A stretch of DNA of 64,000 nucleotides, from positions 123,612 through 187,611 of the forward strand of contig JASJDP010000014.1 in NCBI GenBank assembly GCA_030065095.1, given 5' to 3'. Positions 29,292 to 38,789 of this stretch are shown in pieces (the first letter of the stretch is position 1; each line of letters starts with the position of its first letter). The stretch is from Rhodobacter sp. GTDB taxonomy: Bacteria > Pseudomonadota > Alphaproteobacteria > Rhodobacterales > Rhodobacteraceae. Position numbers and translations under genes: made by a program. Below the pieces are notes generated by a model, which worked only from the letters and a program-made list of their open reading frames with translations, was not told the DNA's origin and did not search any database.

Positions 29292-29507
29292 ATGGCTTTC
29301 GTAACCGACATCCAAAGCTTCGAGACAGGCCTGATCCGCCGCCTGCGCGCGTCATTCGACGACGCCCGCGCCATGGCCGGAAAGCGCCGCGTCTTCCGCA
29401 CCACGCTGAATGAACTGAATGCCCTGAGCGAGCGTGACCTCGCCGATCTCGGCATCAGCCGCGAGAATATCCGCGATGTCGCCCGCGAGGCGGCCTTCAG
29501 CAAGTAA
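29292..29507 (+). CDS. DUF1127 small basic protein
   Basis: This 71-residue protein ends with the DUF1127 (YjiS-like) signature LNALSERDLADLGISRENI and is followed by a strong terminator. Members are common and often abundant in Rhodobacteraceae; some affect RNA turnover or phosphate and stress responses. Its own role here is unknown. Confidence 0.85.
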   Translation: MAFVTDIQSFETGLIRRLRASFDDARAMAGKRRVFRTTLNELNALSERDLADLGISRENIRDVAREAAFSK

Positions 29508-29558
29508 AACATGGTTCAGACATCCCTCTCCTCCTCCCTGGGCTGTCTGTGACTGAGC

Positions 29559-29597
29559 GGCGGCGTCTCTCCTCCTCCCTGACGCCGCCGCCTTTTT
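29559..29597 (+). terminator. Intrinsic terminator after the DUF1127 gene
   Basis: Perfect nine-base stem GGCGGCGTC / GACGCCGCC with a 13-base loop, followed by GCCTTTTT. The loop word TCTCCTCCTCCCT also occurs about 40 bases upstream, so it is a short direct repeat around the stop codon. Confidence 0.85.
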
Positions 29598-29654
29598 CCC
29601 TCCTCAAGCCTGCACGGTACGGCACGCCACGCCAAACCTGCATGTTATAGTTGA

Positions 29655-29681
29655 CTTTTCCACAACATGACCTGTGGAAAG
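29655..29681. promoter_or_regulatory. Operator-like inverted repeat upstream of the Hint gene
   Basis: TTTCCACA and TGTGGAAA are exact inverted halves separated by eight bases (CTTTTCCACA-N8-TGTGGAAAG), 73 bases before the Hint-protein start. This has the spacing of a dimeric repressor or activator site. A TTGACT hexamer just before it could be a -35 element, but no good -10 follows at normal spacing. Confidence 0.45.
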
Positions 29682-29753
29682 AATTTGATGAATACACCCA
29701 CACGTGCTAGTTGACCCGAAACAAGGCGCGAAAAACGCGCATCGGGCAGGGCT

Positions 29754-30716
29754 ATGGGCTATAACATAAGCGACGTCAGCGGAAACGCGACGGGCGGCGC
29801 CGATCAATGGACGTTCACCGCAGACCTGAGCGATCCTGGCGTGACCACCGTCAGCGGCGACTTTAACGTCGTGTCGATCTTCACCGGCAACGACCTGGGC
29901 GAGGCAACGAGCGGGTACAGCTTTTCCGCGCTCAGCACGACGGCCTATGGAACATTGACCACCAACACGACAACAGGCGCGTTCGTGTTCACCATCGACC
30001 GTGCCGCGGTCATTGCCTCCGGCTCCGACCAGGCGGTCAGTTTCACGATCACCGGGACAAGCGGCGGCAGTTCCGACGACGACACGGTCTTTATCCAGCT
30101 GTTGATCTGCGTTTTGCGCGGCACGCTGATCGAAACGCCCGGCGGTCCGGTGCCGGTCGAAGCGCTGGCACCCGGGGATCTTGTGCTGACCAAGGATCGT
30201 GGCCCACAGCCGGTCAAGTGGGTCGGATTGCGTCACGTGAACAGCGAGGAACTGTCGCGCGATCCATCATTGCGGCCGGTCCGCATTCAGGCCGGTTCTT
30301 TGGGCGGCGACCTGCCCTATCGCGACCTGTCGGTGTCGCCGCAGCACAGGATCCTGGTGACTGACTGGCGCGCCGAGCTGATGTTCGGCGAACACGAGGT
30401 ACTGGTCCCCGCCAAGTCCATGGTCAACGACACCGCAATTCGGGTCGATCATACCTGCCAGCCCATCGAGTACTATCACATCCTGTTTGACCGCCACGAG
30501 ATCGTGTTCACCGAAGGCGCGCCGACCGAAAGCTTTCATCCGGGCAGCTTTGCGATGCGCGAGTTGGGCGACGCAGCCAGGGTGGAACTGCACAAACTGT
30601 TCCCCGAGCTTTTCCGCGACGGCTATGGCGAGACCGCGCGGCTGTCGCTGCGGCCCTGGGAAGGCTCGGTCGTGCTGCCGCCGGAGACCGGCGAACGGCA
30701 GCGGTTGGCGTCATGA
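29754..30716 (+). CDS. Hint-domain (Hedgehog/intein-like) protein
   Basis: The first 118 residues are a Thr/Ser/Asp-rich beta-type region without Arg or Lys clusters, as in secreted repeat proteins. Residues 120-260 form a Hint domain: catalytic-type Cys in CVLRGTLIETPGGPVPVEAL, then GDLVLTKDRGPQPVKWVG and SPQHRILVTDWRAELMFG. Such proteins are frequent in Roseobacters, where a Hint domain is fused to adhesin or RTX-like parts. No classical signal peptide is visible, suggesting type I secretion if secreted. It overlaps the next gene, a lysine acyltransferase, by four bases. Confidence 0.82.
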   Translation: MGYNISDVSGNATGGADQWTFTADLSDPGVTTVSGDFNVVSIFTGNDLGEATSGYSFSALSTTAYGTLTTNTTTGAFVFTIDRAAVIASGSDQAVSFTITGTSGGSSDDDTVFIQLLICVLRGTLIETPGGPVPVEALAPGDLVLTKDRGPQPVKWVGLRHVNSEELSRDPSLRPVRIQAGSLGGDLPYRDLSVSPQHRILVTDWRAELMFGEHEVLVPAKSMVNDTAIRVDHTCQPIEYYHILFDRHEIVFTEGAPTESFHPGSFAMRELGDAARVELHKLFPELFRDGYGETARLSLRPWEGSVVLPPETGERQRLAS

Positions 30717-31234
30717 AGGATCTTGTCGACAGCGCAGGGCAGGTTCTGCCACCGGTCGAGACCCCGACCGACGAAAAGCTCCGTGTCTATGGCGATCTGA
30801 TGTTTCTGGCGTTCCGGTCCGCGCGGCATTCGCTGATGTCGACCGCAACGCTCAGAACCTACCTGGAGCCGCCGCTCGAACTGGGTCAGTTCCGCGTCTT
30901 CCGCTTCGATGGCGTCCCGCGAGGCATGTATACCTGGGCCTGGCTGGGACAAAGCGCCGAAGAAAAGCTGATTTCGGGCGAACCGCTTTCGGGCTGTGAC
31001 TGGCAATCGGGCGAGGCGCTTTGGATCGTCGACATGATCGCGCCCTATCGCGGCGTCACGAAAAGCATGGTGCGCTTTGTCATGACGCCGGGCAACTTTT
31101 CCGACCGGGAATTCTATTTCCGCAAGGTGGGCGGCGTGAACGACACCCGGCGCATCGTCCATATCAGCTTTCGGCGCCGCAAATTGTCGTCCGTGATGAG
31201 CGAAGATGAGTTCTTTCGCCGTCGTGTCGGTTAG
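30713..31234 (+). CDS. HlyC-type toxin-activating lysine acyltransferase
   Basis: This 173-residue cytosolic protein resembles HlyC/RtxC, which transfer a fatty acyl group from acyl-ACP to internal lysines of RTX toxins. Recognisable segments are GMYTWAWLGQSAEEKLISG and DWQSGEALWIVDMIAPYRG, which match the HlyC pattern of W-x-G-D/E plus W-I-D-x-I-A-P. A His near residue 39 (SARHSLMST) could be the catalytic one. It starts inside the Hint gene's stop (ATGA), so the pair is coupled; the Hint protein may be its substrate. No RTX toxin gene is adjacent. Confidence 0.75.
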   Translation: MKDLVDSAGQVLPPVETPTDEKLRVYGDLMFLAFRSARHSLMSTATLRTYLEPPLELGQFRVFRFDGVPRGMYTWAWLGQSAEEKLISGEPLSGCDWQSGEALWIVDMIAPYRGVTKSMVRFVMTPGNFSDREFYFRKVGGVNDTRRIVHISFRRRKLSSVMSEDEFFRRRVG

Positions 31235-33591
31235 AACGGAACGTCATCGGCGCGTTCCGCGGCCACCACGAACTTCGCGACCACCTTCTTGGACCCGGCC
31301 TTCTCGAATTCGATGTCCAGCTTGTCGCCCTCGATCCCCATGACGTAGCCATAGCCGAACTTCTGGTGGAACACCCGGTCGCCCTGGGTAAAGGACGACA
31401 CCGCGTCAAGGTCGATCACCGTATTGCGGCTTTCCTTCGGCTGCGCCATCGGCCGGGTCTGCTGCCGCGCCTGCAGCCGCCGCCAGCCGGGCGAATTGTA
31501 GACATTCGCCTCTGCCGCCTTTTCTTCGAGCCCCCCACCCATGCCGGCGGCGCCGTAGCCGCCGCCATAGAGCCCCGGCGGGGTCAGCACGTCGACGTGA
31601 TCGGACGGCAATTCATCGATGAAGCGCGAGGGCAGCGCCGATTGCCACTGGCCATAGACGCGCCGGTTCGCGGCGAAGCTGATCGTGCACAGCTCGCGCG
31701 CGCGGGTGATGCCGACATAGGCAAGGCGGCGTTCCTCTTCGAGGCCCTTCAGCCCGGTCTCGTCCATCGAGCGCTGGGACGGGAACAGCCCGTCCTCCCA
31801 TCCCGGCAGGAAAACCGCTGGGAACTCCAGCCCCTTGGCGGCGTGCAGCGTCATGATCGACACTTTCGGTTCGTCGCTGTCGGTTTCGTTGTCCATGATC
31901 AGCGCGACATGTTCCAGGAACCCCTGCAGGTTCTCGAACTCCTCCAGCGCCTTGACCAGTTCCTTGAGGTTTTCCAGCCGACCCGGCGCCTCGGGCGTCT
32001 TGTCGTTCTGCCACATCGCCGTGTAGCCCGACTCGTCAAGGATCTGCTCGGCCAGTTCGATATGCGATTGTTTCGGATTCAGCGACAACCGGTGCCAGTG
32101 GTCGAAACTGTCGACCAGCTTGCCGATCTCGCCCTTGGCCTTGCCGGTCAGATCGCCGCTGGCCACACAGATCCGCGCACCTTCCAGCAGCGACACGCCG
32201 TTGGCGCGCGCCGCGCGCTGGAGCGTCTGCTGCGCCTTGTCGCCGACGCCGCGCTTGGGCGTGTTGACGATGCGTTCGAACGCCAGGTCGTCGTCGGGCG
32301 AGGTTGCGGCGCGGAAATAGGCCATCGCATCGCGTATTTCCATGCGCTCATAGAACCGCGGGCCGCCGATTACGCGATACGGCAGGCCGATGGTCAGGAA
32401 CCGATCCTCGAAGGCGCGCATCTGGTGCGAGGCGCGGACCAGAATGGCGTTCTCGTCCAGCGAAAACGGCCGCAGCCCGCGCGTGCCGGACTGCATGGAT
32501 TCCAGCTCCTCGCCGATCCAGCGGGCCTCTTCCTCGCCGTCCCAGTGGCCGATCAGCCGCAGTTTCTCGCCATCGTTCAGCTCGGTGAACAGCGTCTTGC
32601 CCAGCCGCCCCTTGTTGGCGGCGATCACGCCGGAGGCGGCCGCCAGAATGTGTGGCGTCGAACGGTAATTCTGTTCCAGCCGCACCACCTTGGCGCCCGG
32701 AAAATCCTTTTCGAACCGCAGGATATTGCCGACCTCGGCCCCGCGCCAGCCATAGATCGACTGATCGTCATCGCCGACGCAGCAGATGTTCTTGTGCCCG
32801 CCTGCAAGAAGCCGCAGCCACAGATACTGGGCCACGTTGGTATCCTGATATTCGTCGACGAGGATGTAGCGGAACCAGCGCTGATATTGCGCCAGCACAT
32901 CCTCATGCGCCTGGAAGATCGTCAGAACGTGCAGCAGCAGGTCGCCGAAATCGACGGCATTGAGCTGTTTCAGCCGTTCCTGGTACTCGGCGTAAAGCTC
33001 GACCCCGCGCCGGTTGTAAGCCCCGGATTCCCCGGCCGGCACTTTGTCGGGCGCCCAGGCGCGGTTTTTCCAGCCGTCGATGATGTGGGCAAGCTGGCGC
33101 GGCGGCCAGCGTTTTTCATCGATATTGGCGGCGAGGACGAGCTGTTTCAGCAAGCGGACCTGATCGTCTGTATCGAGGATGGTGAAGGTGGACTTCAGAC
33201 CCACCATTTCCGCATGCCGGCGCAGAAGCTTCACGCAGATCGCGTGAAAGGTGCCGAGCCACGGCATTCCCTCGACCGTCTGGCCCAGCAGCCCGGCCAC
33301 GCGCTCTTTCATCTCGCGCGCGGCCTTGTTGGTGAAGGTGACGGCGAGGATCTCGTTCGGGCGCGCCCTGCCGGTGTTCAAGAGATGCGCGATGCGGGTG
33401 GTCAGGGCCTTGGTCTTGCCGGTGCCGGCGCCGGCAAGCATCAGCACCGGCCCCTCCAGCGCCTCGACCGCTTCGCGCTGCGCGGGATTCAACGCGTCGA
33501 GATAGGGGGCCGGGCGGGCGGCCATGGCCTGTGCCGCCAGCGACATCGTGGCGGCGCCTTCGAAGGCGTCGCTTTCGTCAAAACTGCTCAT
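31231..33591 (-). CDS. uvrD: UvrD/PcrA-family ATP-dependent DNA helicase
   Basis: This superfamily 1 3'-5' helicase acts in repair and replication-fork maintenance. The 786-residue product shows motif I LAGAGTGKTKALTTRIA, motif II VDEYQDTN, motif III QSIYGWRGA, YRSTPHIL (IV) and the late LTLHAAKGLEF-like VSIMTLHAAKGLEFP. The C-terminal Tudor-like tail (GDRVFHQKFGYGYVMGIEG) is the PcrA/UvrD RNA-polymerase-interacting type. I start at MSSFDESDAFEG; ten further upstream codons are open. It converges with the acyltransferase, overlapping it by four bases. Confidence 0.93.
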   Translation of the reverse strand: MSSFDESDAFEGAATMSLAAQAMAARPAPYLDALNPAQREAVEALEGPVLMLAGAGTGKTKALTTRIAHLLNTGRARPNEILAVTFTNKAAREMKERVAGLLGQTVEGMPWLGTFHAICVKLLRRHAEMVGLKSTFTILDTDDQVRLLKQLVLAANIDEKRWPPRQLAHIIDGWKNRAWAPDKVPAGESGAYNRRGVELYAEYQERLKQLNAVDFGDLLLHVLTIFQAHEDVLAQYQRWFRYILVDEYQDTNVAQYLWLRLLAGGHKNICCVGDDDQSIYGWRGAEVGNILRFEKDFPGAKVVRLEQNYRSTPHILAAASGVIAANKGRLGKTLFTELNDGEKLRLIGHWDGEEEARWIGEELESMQSGTRGLRPFSLDENAILVRASHQMRAFEDRFLTIGLPYRVIGGPRFYERMEIRDAMAYFRAATSPDDDLAFERIVNTPKRGVGDKAQQTLQRAARANGVSLLEGARICVASGDLTGKAKGEIGKLVDSFDHWHRLSLNPKQSHIELAEQILDESGYTAMWQNDKTPEAPGRLENLKELVKALEEFENLQGFLEHVALIMDNETDSDEPKVSIMTLHAAKGLEFPAVFLPGWEDGLFPSQRSMDETGLKGLEEERRLAYVGITRARELCTISFAANRRVYGQWQSALPSRFIDELPSDHVDVLTPPGLYGGGYGAAGMGGGLEEKAAEANVYNSPGWRRLQARQQTRPMAQPKESRNTVIDLDAVSSFTQGDRVFHQKFGYGYVMGIEGDKLDIEFEKAGSKKVVAKFVVAAERADDVPF

Positions 33592-33737
33592 GGGCGGCAA
33601 TCTAGCCCCTTGCGGGCACAAGGGGAAGGCTTGTTCGCTTTATGTTCGCAATGGACCAGCCTTTGAGGAGGCACTGTCCCGGACCCGTGTCAATTGTCAG
33701 GATTGTGCAGCAGAACAAGGCTTCCTAGAAGAGCGCG

Positions 33738-34874
33738 ATGGACCTCGACCAGTCATATCCGGCGATCTCGGATCTTGCCGCACGGGCGCGGCGGCGTCTG
33801 CCCCGGTTCGTCTGGGACTACATGGACAGCGCCACCGGAACCGAGGCCACGGCGGCGCGCAACCGTGCGGCGCTGGATGCCATCAGGTTCCGCCCGGCGA
33901 TCCTGACCGGAGAGATCGAGCCAGATCTGTCGGTGCGCCTTTTGGGGCGGGACTATGCGCTGCCCTTCGGCGTCGCCCCGGTGGGCATGTCGTCGCTGAT
34001 CTGGCCGGATGCCGAGCGGATCCTAGCCCGGCTCGCCCGGCGCGAGGGGATCCCCTACACCCTGTCGACCGTCGCGGCGCGCGAGCCCGAGGATGTGGGC
34101 CCGCATGCCGGTGACGGGGCGTGGTTCCAGCTTTATGCGCCGCGGGATCCCGAGATCCGGTCGGACATGCTGCGGCGGGTGCGGGCGGCTGGATTCGGCA
34201 CGCTGGTGCTGACCGCAGACCTGCCGGCCACCAGCCGGCGCGAGCGGCAGCGGCGGGGCGGCGTGACGCATCCGCCGCGGCTGAGCCCGCGGATTCTGGC
34301 GCAGGTGGCGCTGCGGCCCGCCTGGGCACTCGCGACCGCGCGGGCGGGGATGCCGCGGCTGAAGTTCATCGAAAGCTACACCGGGAAAAGCGGCGCGCTG
34401 TCATCGACGGCGCATGTGGGCTATCTGATCCGGACCTCGCCGGATTGGGACTATCTGCGCTGGCTCCGCGACAACTGGGACGGGCCGCTGGTGGTGAAGG
34501 GCGTTCTGGAGGCCGAGGATGCGGTGCGGCTGAAAGAGGAAGGCGTCGACGCGGTCTGGGTCTCGAACCATGCCGGGCGCCAGTTCGACGCCGCGCCCGC
34601 CGCGATCGAGAGGCTGCCGGCGGTCCGGCAGGCGGTGGGGCCGGAGTTTCCGCTGATCTTCGACAGCGGGATCATGGGCGGGCTGGACATTCTGCGGGCG
34701 CTGGCGAAGGGCGCGGATTTCGTGATGGCGGGCAAGGCGTTCCACTATGGATTGGGCGCCTTCGGGGCGCGCGGGGCGGCGCATGCCGTGCACATCCTGC
34801 GCGAGGATCTGAAGGCCAATCTGGGGCAGATGGGATTGGCTTCGTATGCAGGGTTGGCGGGGCGGCTGCTGTAG
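33738..34874 (+). CDS. lldD: FMN-dependent alpha-hydroxy-acid dehydrogenase (LldD-like)
   Basis: This TIM-barrel flavoenzyme oxidises L-lactate or a related 2-hydroxy acid. The 378-residue product has the N-terminal RARRRLPRFVWDYMDSATGTE, APVGMSSLIWPDAE, LVVKGVLEAEDA with the FMN Lys, and the catalytic His in VSNHAGRQFDAAPAAIE. That last motif differs from the usual SNHGGRQLD. The substrate cannot be assigned from sequence alone, so the symbol is provisional. A sigma-70-type promoter was not identified in the 146-base gap. Confidence 0.85.
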   Translation: MDLDQSYPAISDLAARARRRLPRFVWDYMDSATGTEATAARNRAALDAIRFRPAILTGEIEPDLSVRLLGRDYALPFGVAPVGMSSLIWPDAERILARLARREGIPYTLSTVAAREPEDVGPHAGDGAWFQLYAPRDPEIRSDMLRRVRAAGFGTLVLTADLPATSRRERQRRGGVTHPPRLSPRILAQVALRPAWALATARAGMPRLKFIESYTGKSGALSSTAHVGYLIRTSPDWDYLRWLRDNWDGPLVVKGVLEAEDAVRLKEEGVDAVWVSNHAGRQFDAAPAAIERLPAVRQAVGPEFPLIFDSGIMGGLDILRALAKGADFVMAGKAFHYGLGAFGARGAAHAVHILREDLKANLGQMGLASYAGLAGRLL

Positions 34875-35023
34875 GCATCCCCTTGGGGGGCAGTGGTGAG
34901 CGTTCATGCAGTCGCCGGATTCGGCCCGAAAGAAGCTTCATCGCAACTGCGTTTTGTCGAGTCCTGGCCTGGAGCGGGCGTTTGCATGCAGCCCCTGGCG
35001 CGGAGTCAAGGGGCGCAGCCCCG

Positions 35024-35163
35024 CCGCGCCACCGCCGAACCGCCCCGGAGGGGAGGCGATTTTCTGACGGCGCGTATCGGCTTGAGGTCGTTCGGACTTT
35101 GCCGGGATAAATCGAGCCGTTCACACGTTCGGGTCGCCTCCCTGCGGGTCGGCGATGCCGCGG
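35024..35163. repeat. 140-bp element with inverted ends (copy 2)
   Basis: Same length as, and inverted relative to, the element at 17114-17253. Ends are CCGCGCCACCGCCGAACCGC and, read inward from the right, CCGCGGCATCGCCGACCCGC. The core has GAGGTCGTTCGGACTTTGC and GGGATAAATCGAGCCGTTC, matching copy 1 with few changes. A further word, TGGCCTGGAG, flanks both sides of this copy in inverted orientation (34973 and about 35193). Together they occupy most of the 470-base gap between lldD and pyc; no gene is seen there. Confidence 0.7.
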
Positions 35164-35344
35164 CTCGTCTCCAGATCGGCAATTTCAACTCCAGGCCAAA
35201 TGCCAACTGCTCGAGACACCTGCAACATACCCCGACCTGACACCGCCTTTCTGCCAGCCGCATCGCCGCGCACTGCCTTATTTTGCGGTTTACGCCCCGA
35301 TCCCAAGCCGTATGCTGCGCCTGCAAAGAAGGGGGACGCTGCCG

Positions 35345-38300
35345 ATGCCTGAGTTCAAGAAGATCCTCATCGCCAACCGGGGCGAAATCGCCATTCGGGT
35401 GATGCGGGCGGCCAATGAATTGGGCAAGCGGACGGTGGCGGTCTATGCGAACGAGGACAAGCTGTCGCTGCACCGGTTCAAGGCGGACGAGGCGTACCTG
35501 ATCGGCGAGGGTCTGGGGCCGGTCGCGGCCTATCTGTCCATCGACGAGATCATCCGGGTGGCCAAGGCCTGCGGCGCGGACGCGATTCATCCCGGCTATG
35601 GGCTGCTGAGCGAAAACCCCGATTTCGTCGAGGCCTGCGCGGCCAACGGCATCGTCTTTATCGGCCCCAAGGCCGAGACGATGCGCGCCCTGGGCGACAA
35701 GGCCAGCGCGCGCAAGGTCGCCATCGCGGCTGGCGTGCCGGTGATCCCGGCGACCGAGGTTCTGGGCGATGATATGAAGGCCATCGAGGCGGAGGCCGCC
35801 GAGATCGGCTATCCGCTGATGCTGAAGGCGTCCTGGGGTGGCGGCGGCCGGGGCATGCGGCCGATCATGGCGCCCGACGAACTGGAGACCAAGGTCAAGG
35901 AGGGCCGGCGCGAGGCCGAGGCGGCGTTCGGCAACGGCGAGGGCTATCTGGAAAAGATGATCCTGCGCGCGCGCCATGTCGAGGTGCAGATCCTCGGCGA
36001 CCAGCACGGCACCATCTATCACCTGTGGGAGCGGGACTGTTCCGTGCAGCGGCGGAACCAGAAGGTGGTCGAACGCGCCCCTGCCCCGTACCTGTCCGGT
36101 GCGCAGCGCGAAAAGCTGTGCAACCTTGGCAAGAAGATCGCCGAGGCGGTGAACTACGAATGCGCCGGTACCATCGAGTTCCTGATGGATATGGAGACCG
36201 GCGAGTTCTATTTCATCGAGGTGAACCCGCGGGTGCAGGTCGAACATACGGTGACCGAGGAAGTCACCGGCATCGACATCGTGCGCGCGCAGATCCTGAT
36301 CGCCGAGGGCAAGTCTCTGGTCGAGGCGACGGGCACAGCCTCGCAATACGACGTGAAGCTCGACGGCCACGCGATCCAGTGCCGGATCACGACCGAGGAT
36401 CCGCTGAACAACTTCATCCCCGACTACGGCCGGATCACCGCCTATCGCGGCGCGACGGGCATGGGCATCCGGCTGGATGGCGGCACCGCCTATTCCGGCG
36501 CGGTGATCACGCGGTATTACGACTCGCTTTTGGAAAAGGTCACCGCCTGGGCGCCAACGCCCGAGGCGGCGATCAAGCGGATGGACCGGGCGCTGCGGGA
36601 ATTCCGGATCCGGGGCGTGTCGACCAACATCGCCTTTGTCGAGAACCTGCTGCGGCATCCGACATTCCTGAACAACGAATACCACACCAAGTTCATCGAC
36701 GAGACGACCGAGCTCTTCGAGTTCAAGCCGCGGCGCGACCGGGCGACGCGGATCCTGACCTATATCGCCGATATCACCGTGAACGGGCATCCCGAGGTAC
36801 AGGGGCGGCCCCGGCCGCATCCCGATCTGAAGCCGGCGAGGCCGCCCGAACTGCGTACGGACACGCCGCCCGACGGGACGCGGCAGATTCTCGACGCCCA
36901 GGGGCCCGAGGGGCTGGCCCGTTGGATGAAGGACCAGACGCGGCTGTTGATCACCGACACGACGATGCGGGACGGGCATCAGTCGCTCTTGGCGACGCGG
37001 ATGCGGTCGCTCGACATGATAAAGGCGGCCCCGGCCTATGCGGCGAACCTGCCGGGGCTGTTTTCGGTGGAATGCTGGGGCGGCGCGACGTTCGACGTGG
37101 CCTACCGGTTCCTGCAGGAATGCCCCTGGCAGCGGCTGCGCGACATCCGCGCGGCGATGCCGAACATCCTGACCCAGATGCTGCTGCGTGGATCGAACGG
37201 CGTGGGCTATACCGTCTATCCCGACAACGTGGTCCGGGCCTTCGTGAAACAGGCCGCCGAGACCGGGATCGACATCTTCCGGGTGTTCGATTCCCTCAAT
37301 TGGGTCGAGAACATGCGCGTGTCGATGGACGCCGTGGTCGAAGCCGGCAAGGTCTGCGAAGGCACGATCTGCTACACCGGCAACATGCTGGACCCCGGCC
37401 GGTCCAAGTACGATCTGAAATATTATGTCAGCATGGCCAAGGAGCTGGAGGCCGCAGGCGCGCATGTGCTTGGGCTGAAGGATATGGCGGGCCTGCTGAA
37501 GCCCGCCGCCGCGACGGTGCTGTTCAAGGCACTGAAGGACGAGGTGGAGCTGCCGATCCATTTCCACACCCATGACACTGCCGGGATCGCGTCGGGGACC
37601 ATTCTGGCAGCGTCCGAGGCGGGCGTGGACGCGGTGGATTGTGCGATGGATGCGCTGAGCGGAAACACCAGCCAGGCGACGCTGGGGACCGTGGTCGAGG
37701 CGTTGCGCGACACCGGCCGCGACACCGAACTGGATATCGGCGCGATCCGGGCGTTGTCGAATTACTGGGAGGCGGTGCGCGGACAATATGCGGCGTTCGA
37801 ATCCGGCCTTCAGGCGCCGGCCTCCGAGGTTTATCTGCACGAGATGCCGGGCGGACAGTTCACCAACCTCAAAGCGCAGGCGCGGTCCTTGGGGCTGGAA
37901 GAGCGCTGGCACGAGGTGGCGCAGATGTATTCCGACGTGAACGAGATGTTCGGCGACATCGTCAAGGTGACGCCGTCGTCGAAGGTGGTGGGAGACATGG
38001 CGCTGATGATGGTCAGCCAGGGGCTGACGCGCGACCAGGTCGAGGACCCGAAGGTCGAGGTGTCGTTCCCCGACAGCGTGATCGACATGATGAAGGGCAA
38101 TCTGGGCCAGCCGCCGGGCGGTTTTCCGAAGCCGATCGTCGCCAAGGCGCTGAAGGGCGAGACACCGCTGTCGGACCGGCCGGGCAAGCACCTTGCCGAT
38201 CTGAACCTCGAGGCGGCACGGGCTGACGTCGCGGGCACGGTGGGCGCCGAGATCGACGACGAGGATCTCAACGGCTATCTGATGTATCCCAAGGTCTTCA

Positions 38301-38785
38301 CCGACTACATGGAGCGCCACGCGGTCTATGGCCCGGTGCGGACCCTGCCCACGCGGACGTTCTTTTACGGCATGGAGCCGGGGGAAGAGATCTCGCCCGA
38401 GATCGACCCGGGCGTGACGCTGGAGATCCGGCTGCAGGCGGTGGGCGAAACGCATGAGGACGGCGACGTGCGCGTGTTCTTCGAACTCAACGGCCAGCCC
38501 CGCGTGATCCGGGTCGCCGACCGCAAGGTCAAGGCGGCCACCGCGGCGCGGCCGAAGGCCGAGGCGGGGAACGCCAACCATGTGGGCGCGCCGATGCCGG
38601 GGGTGGTGGCGACCGTGGCGGTGCAGGCGGGCGCAGCGGTCGCGCAGGGCGATCTGCTGCTGACCATCGAGGCGATGAAGATGGAGACGGGCCTGCATGC
38701 CGAGCGCGACGCGACGGTGAAGGCCGTGCATGTGACGCCGGGGGCGCAGATCGACGCGAAGGATCTGCTGGTGGAACTAGAGTAG
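35345..38785 (+). CDS. pyc: Pyruvate carboxylase
   Basis: This biotin enzyme carboxylates pyruvate to oxaloacetate to refill the TCA cycle. The 1146-residue single chain has the biotin carboxylase domain at 1-450 (ILIANRGEIAIRVM, ATP loop SWGGGGRGMRP, EVNPRVQVEHTVTEEVTG). The carboxyltransferase barrel follows at about 540-810 (DTTMRDGHQSLLATRMR, ECWGGATFDVAYRFL, HTHDTAGIASG). A biotinyl domain lies at the end (TIEAMKMETGLHA). The start at MPEFKKILIANRG is preceded by a GGGGG-rich site. Length and domain order are standard. Confidence 0.97.
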   Translation: MPEFKKILIANRGEIAIRVMRAANELGKRTVAVYANEDKLSLHRFKADEAYLIGEGLGPVAAYLSIDEIIRVAKACGADAIHPGYGLLSENPDFVEACAANGIVFIGPKAETMRALGDKASARKVAIAAGVPVIPATEVLGDDMKAIEAEAAEIGYPLMLKASWGGGGRGMRPIMAPDELETKVKEGRREAEAAFGNGEGYLEKMILRARHVEVQILGDQHGTIYHLWERDCSVQRRNQKVVERAPAPYLSGAQREKLCNLGKKIAEAVNYECAGTIEFLMDMETGEFYFIEVNPRVQVEHTVTEEVTGIDIVRAQILIAEGKSLVEATGTASQYDVKLDGHAIQCRITTEDPLNNFIPDYGRITAYRGATGMGIRLDGGTAYSGAVITRYYDSLLEKVTAWAPTPEAAIKRMDRALREFRIRGVSTNIAFVENLLRHPTFLNNEYHTKFIDETTELFEFKPRRDRATRILTYIADITVNGHPEVQGRPRPHPDLKPARPPELRTDTPPDGTRQILDAQGPEGLARWMKDQTRLLITDTTMRDGHQSLLATRMRSLDMIKAAPAYAANLPGLFSVECWGGATFDVAYRFLQECPWQRLRDIRAAMPNILTQMLLRGSNGVGYTVYPDNVVRAFVKQAAETGIDIFRVFDSLNWVENMRVSMDAVVEAGKVCEGTICYTGNMLDPGRSKYDLKYYVSMAKELEAAGAHVLGLKDMAGLLKPAAATVLFKALKDEVELPIHFHTHDTAGIASGTILAASEAGVDAVDCAMDALSGNTSQATLGTVVEALRDTGRDTELDIGAIRALSNYWEAVRGQYAAFESGLQAPASEVYLHEMPGGQFTNLKAQARSLGLEERWHEVAQMYSDVNEMFGDIVKVTPSSKVVGDMALMMVSQGLTRDQVEDPKVEVSFPDSVIDMMKGNLGQPPGGFPKPIVAKALKGETPLSDRPGKHLADLNLEAARADVAGTVGAEIDDEDLNGYLMYPKVFTDYMERHAVYGPVRTLPTRTFFYGMEPGEEISPEIDPGVTLEIRLQAVGETHEDGDVRVFFELNGQPRVIRVADRKVKAATAARPKAEAGNANHVGAPMPGVVATVAVQAGAAVAQGDLLLTIEAMKMETGLHAERDATVKAVHVTPGAQIDAKDLLVELE

Positions 38786-38789
38786 CGCG

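Noticed and set aside
35006..38731. Very long open frame antisense to pyruvate carboxylase
   Set aside because: It is a high-G+C shadow: Arg/His/Gly-rich with no domain; the plus-strand pyruvate carboxylase explains the sequence.
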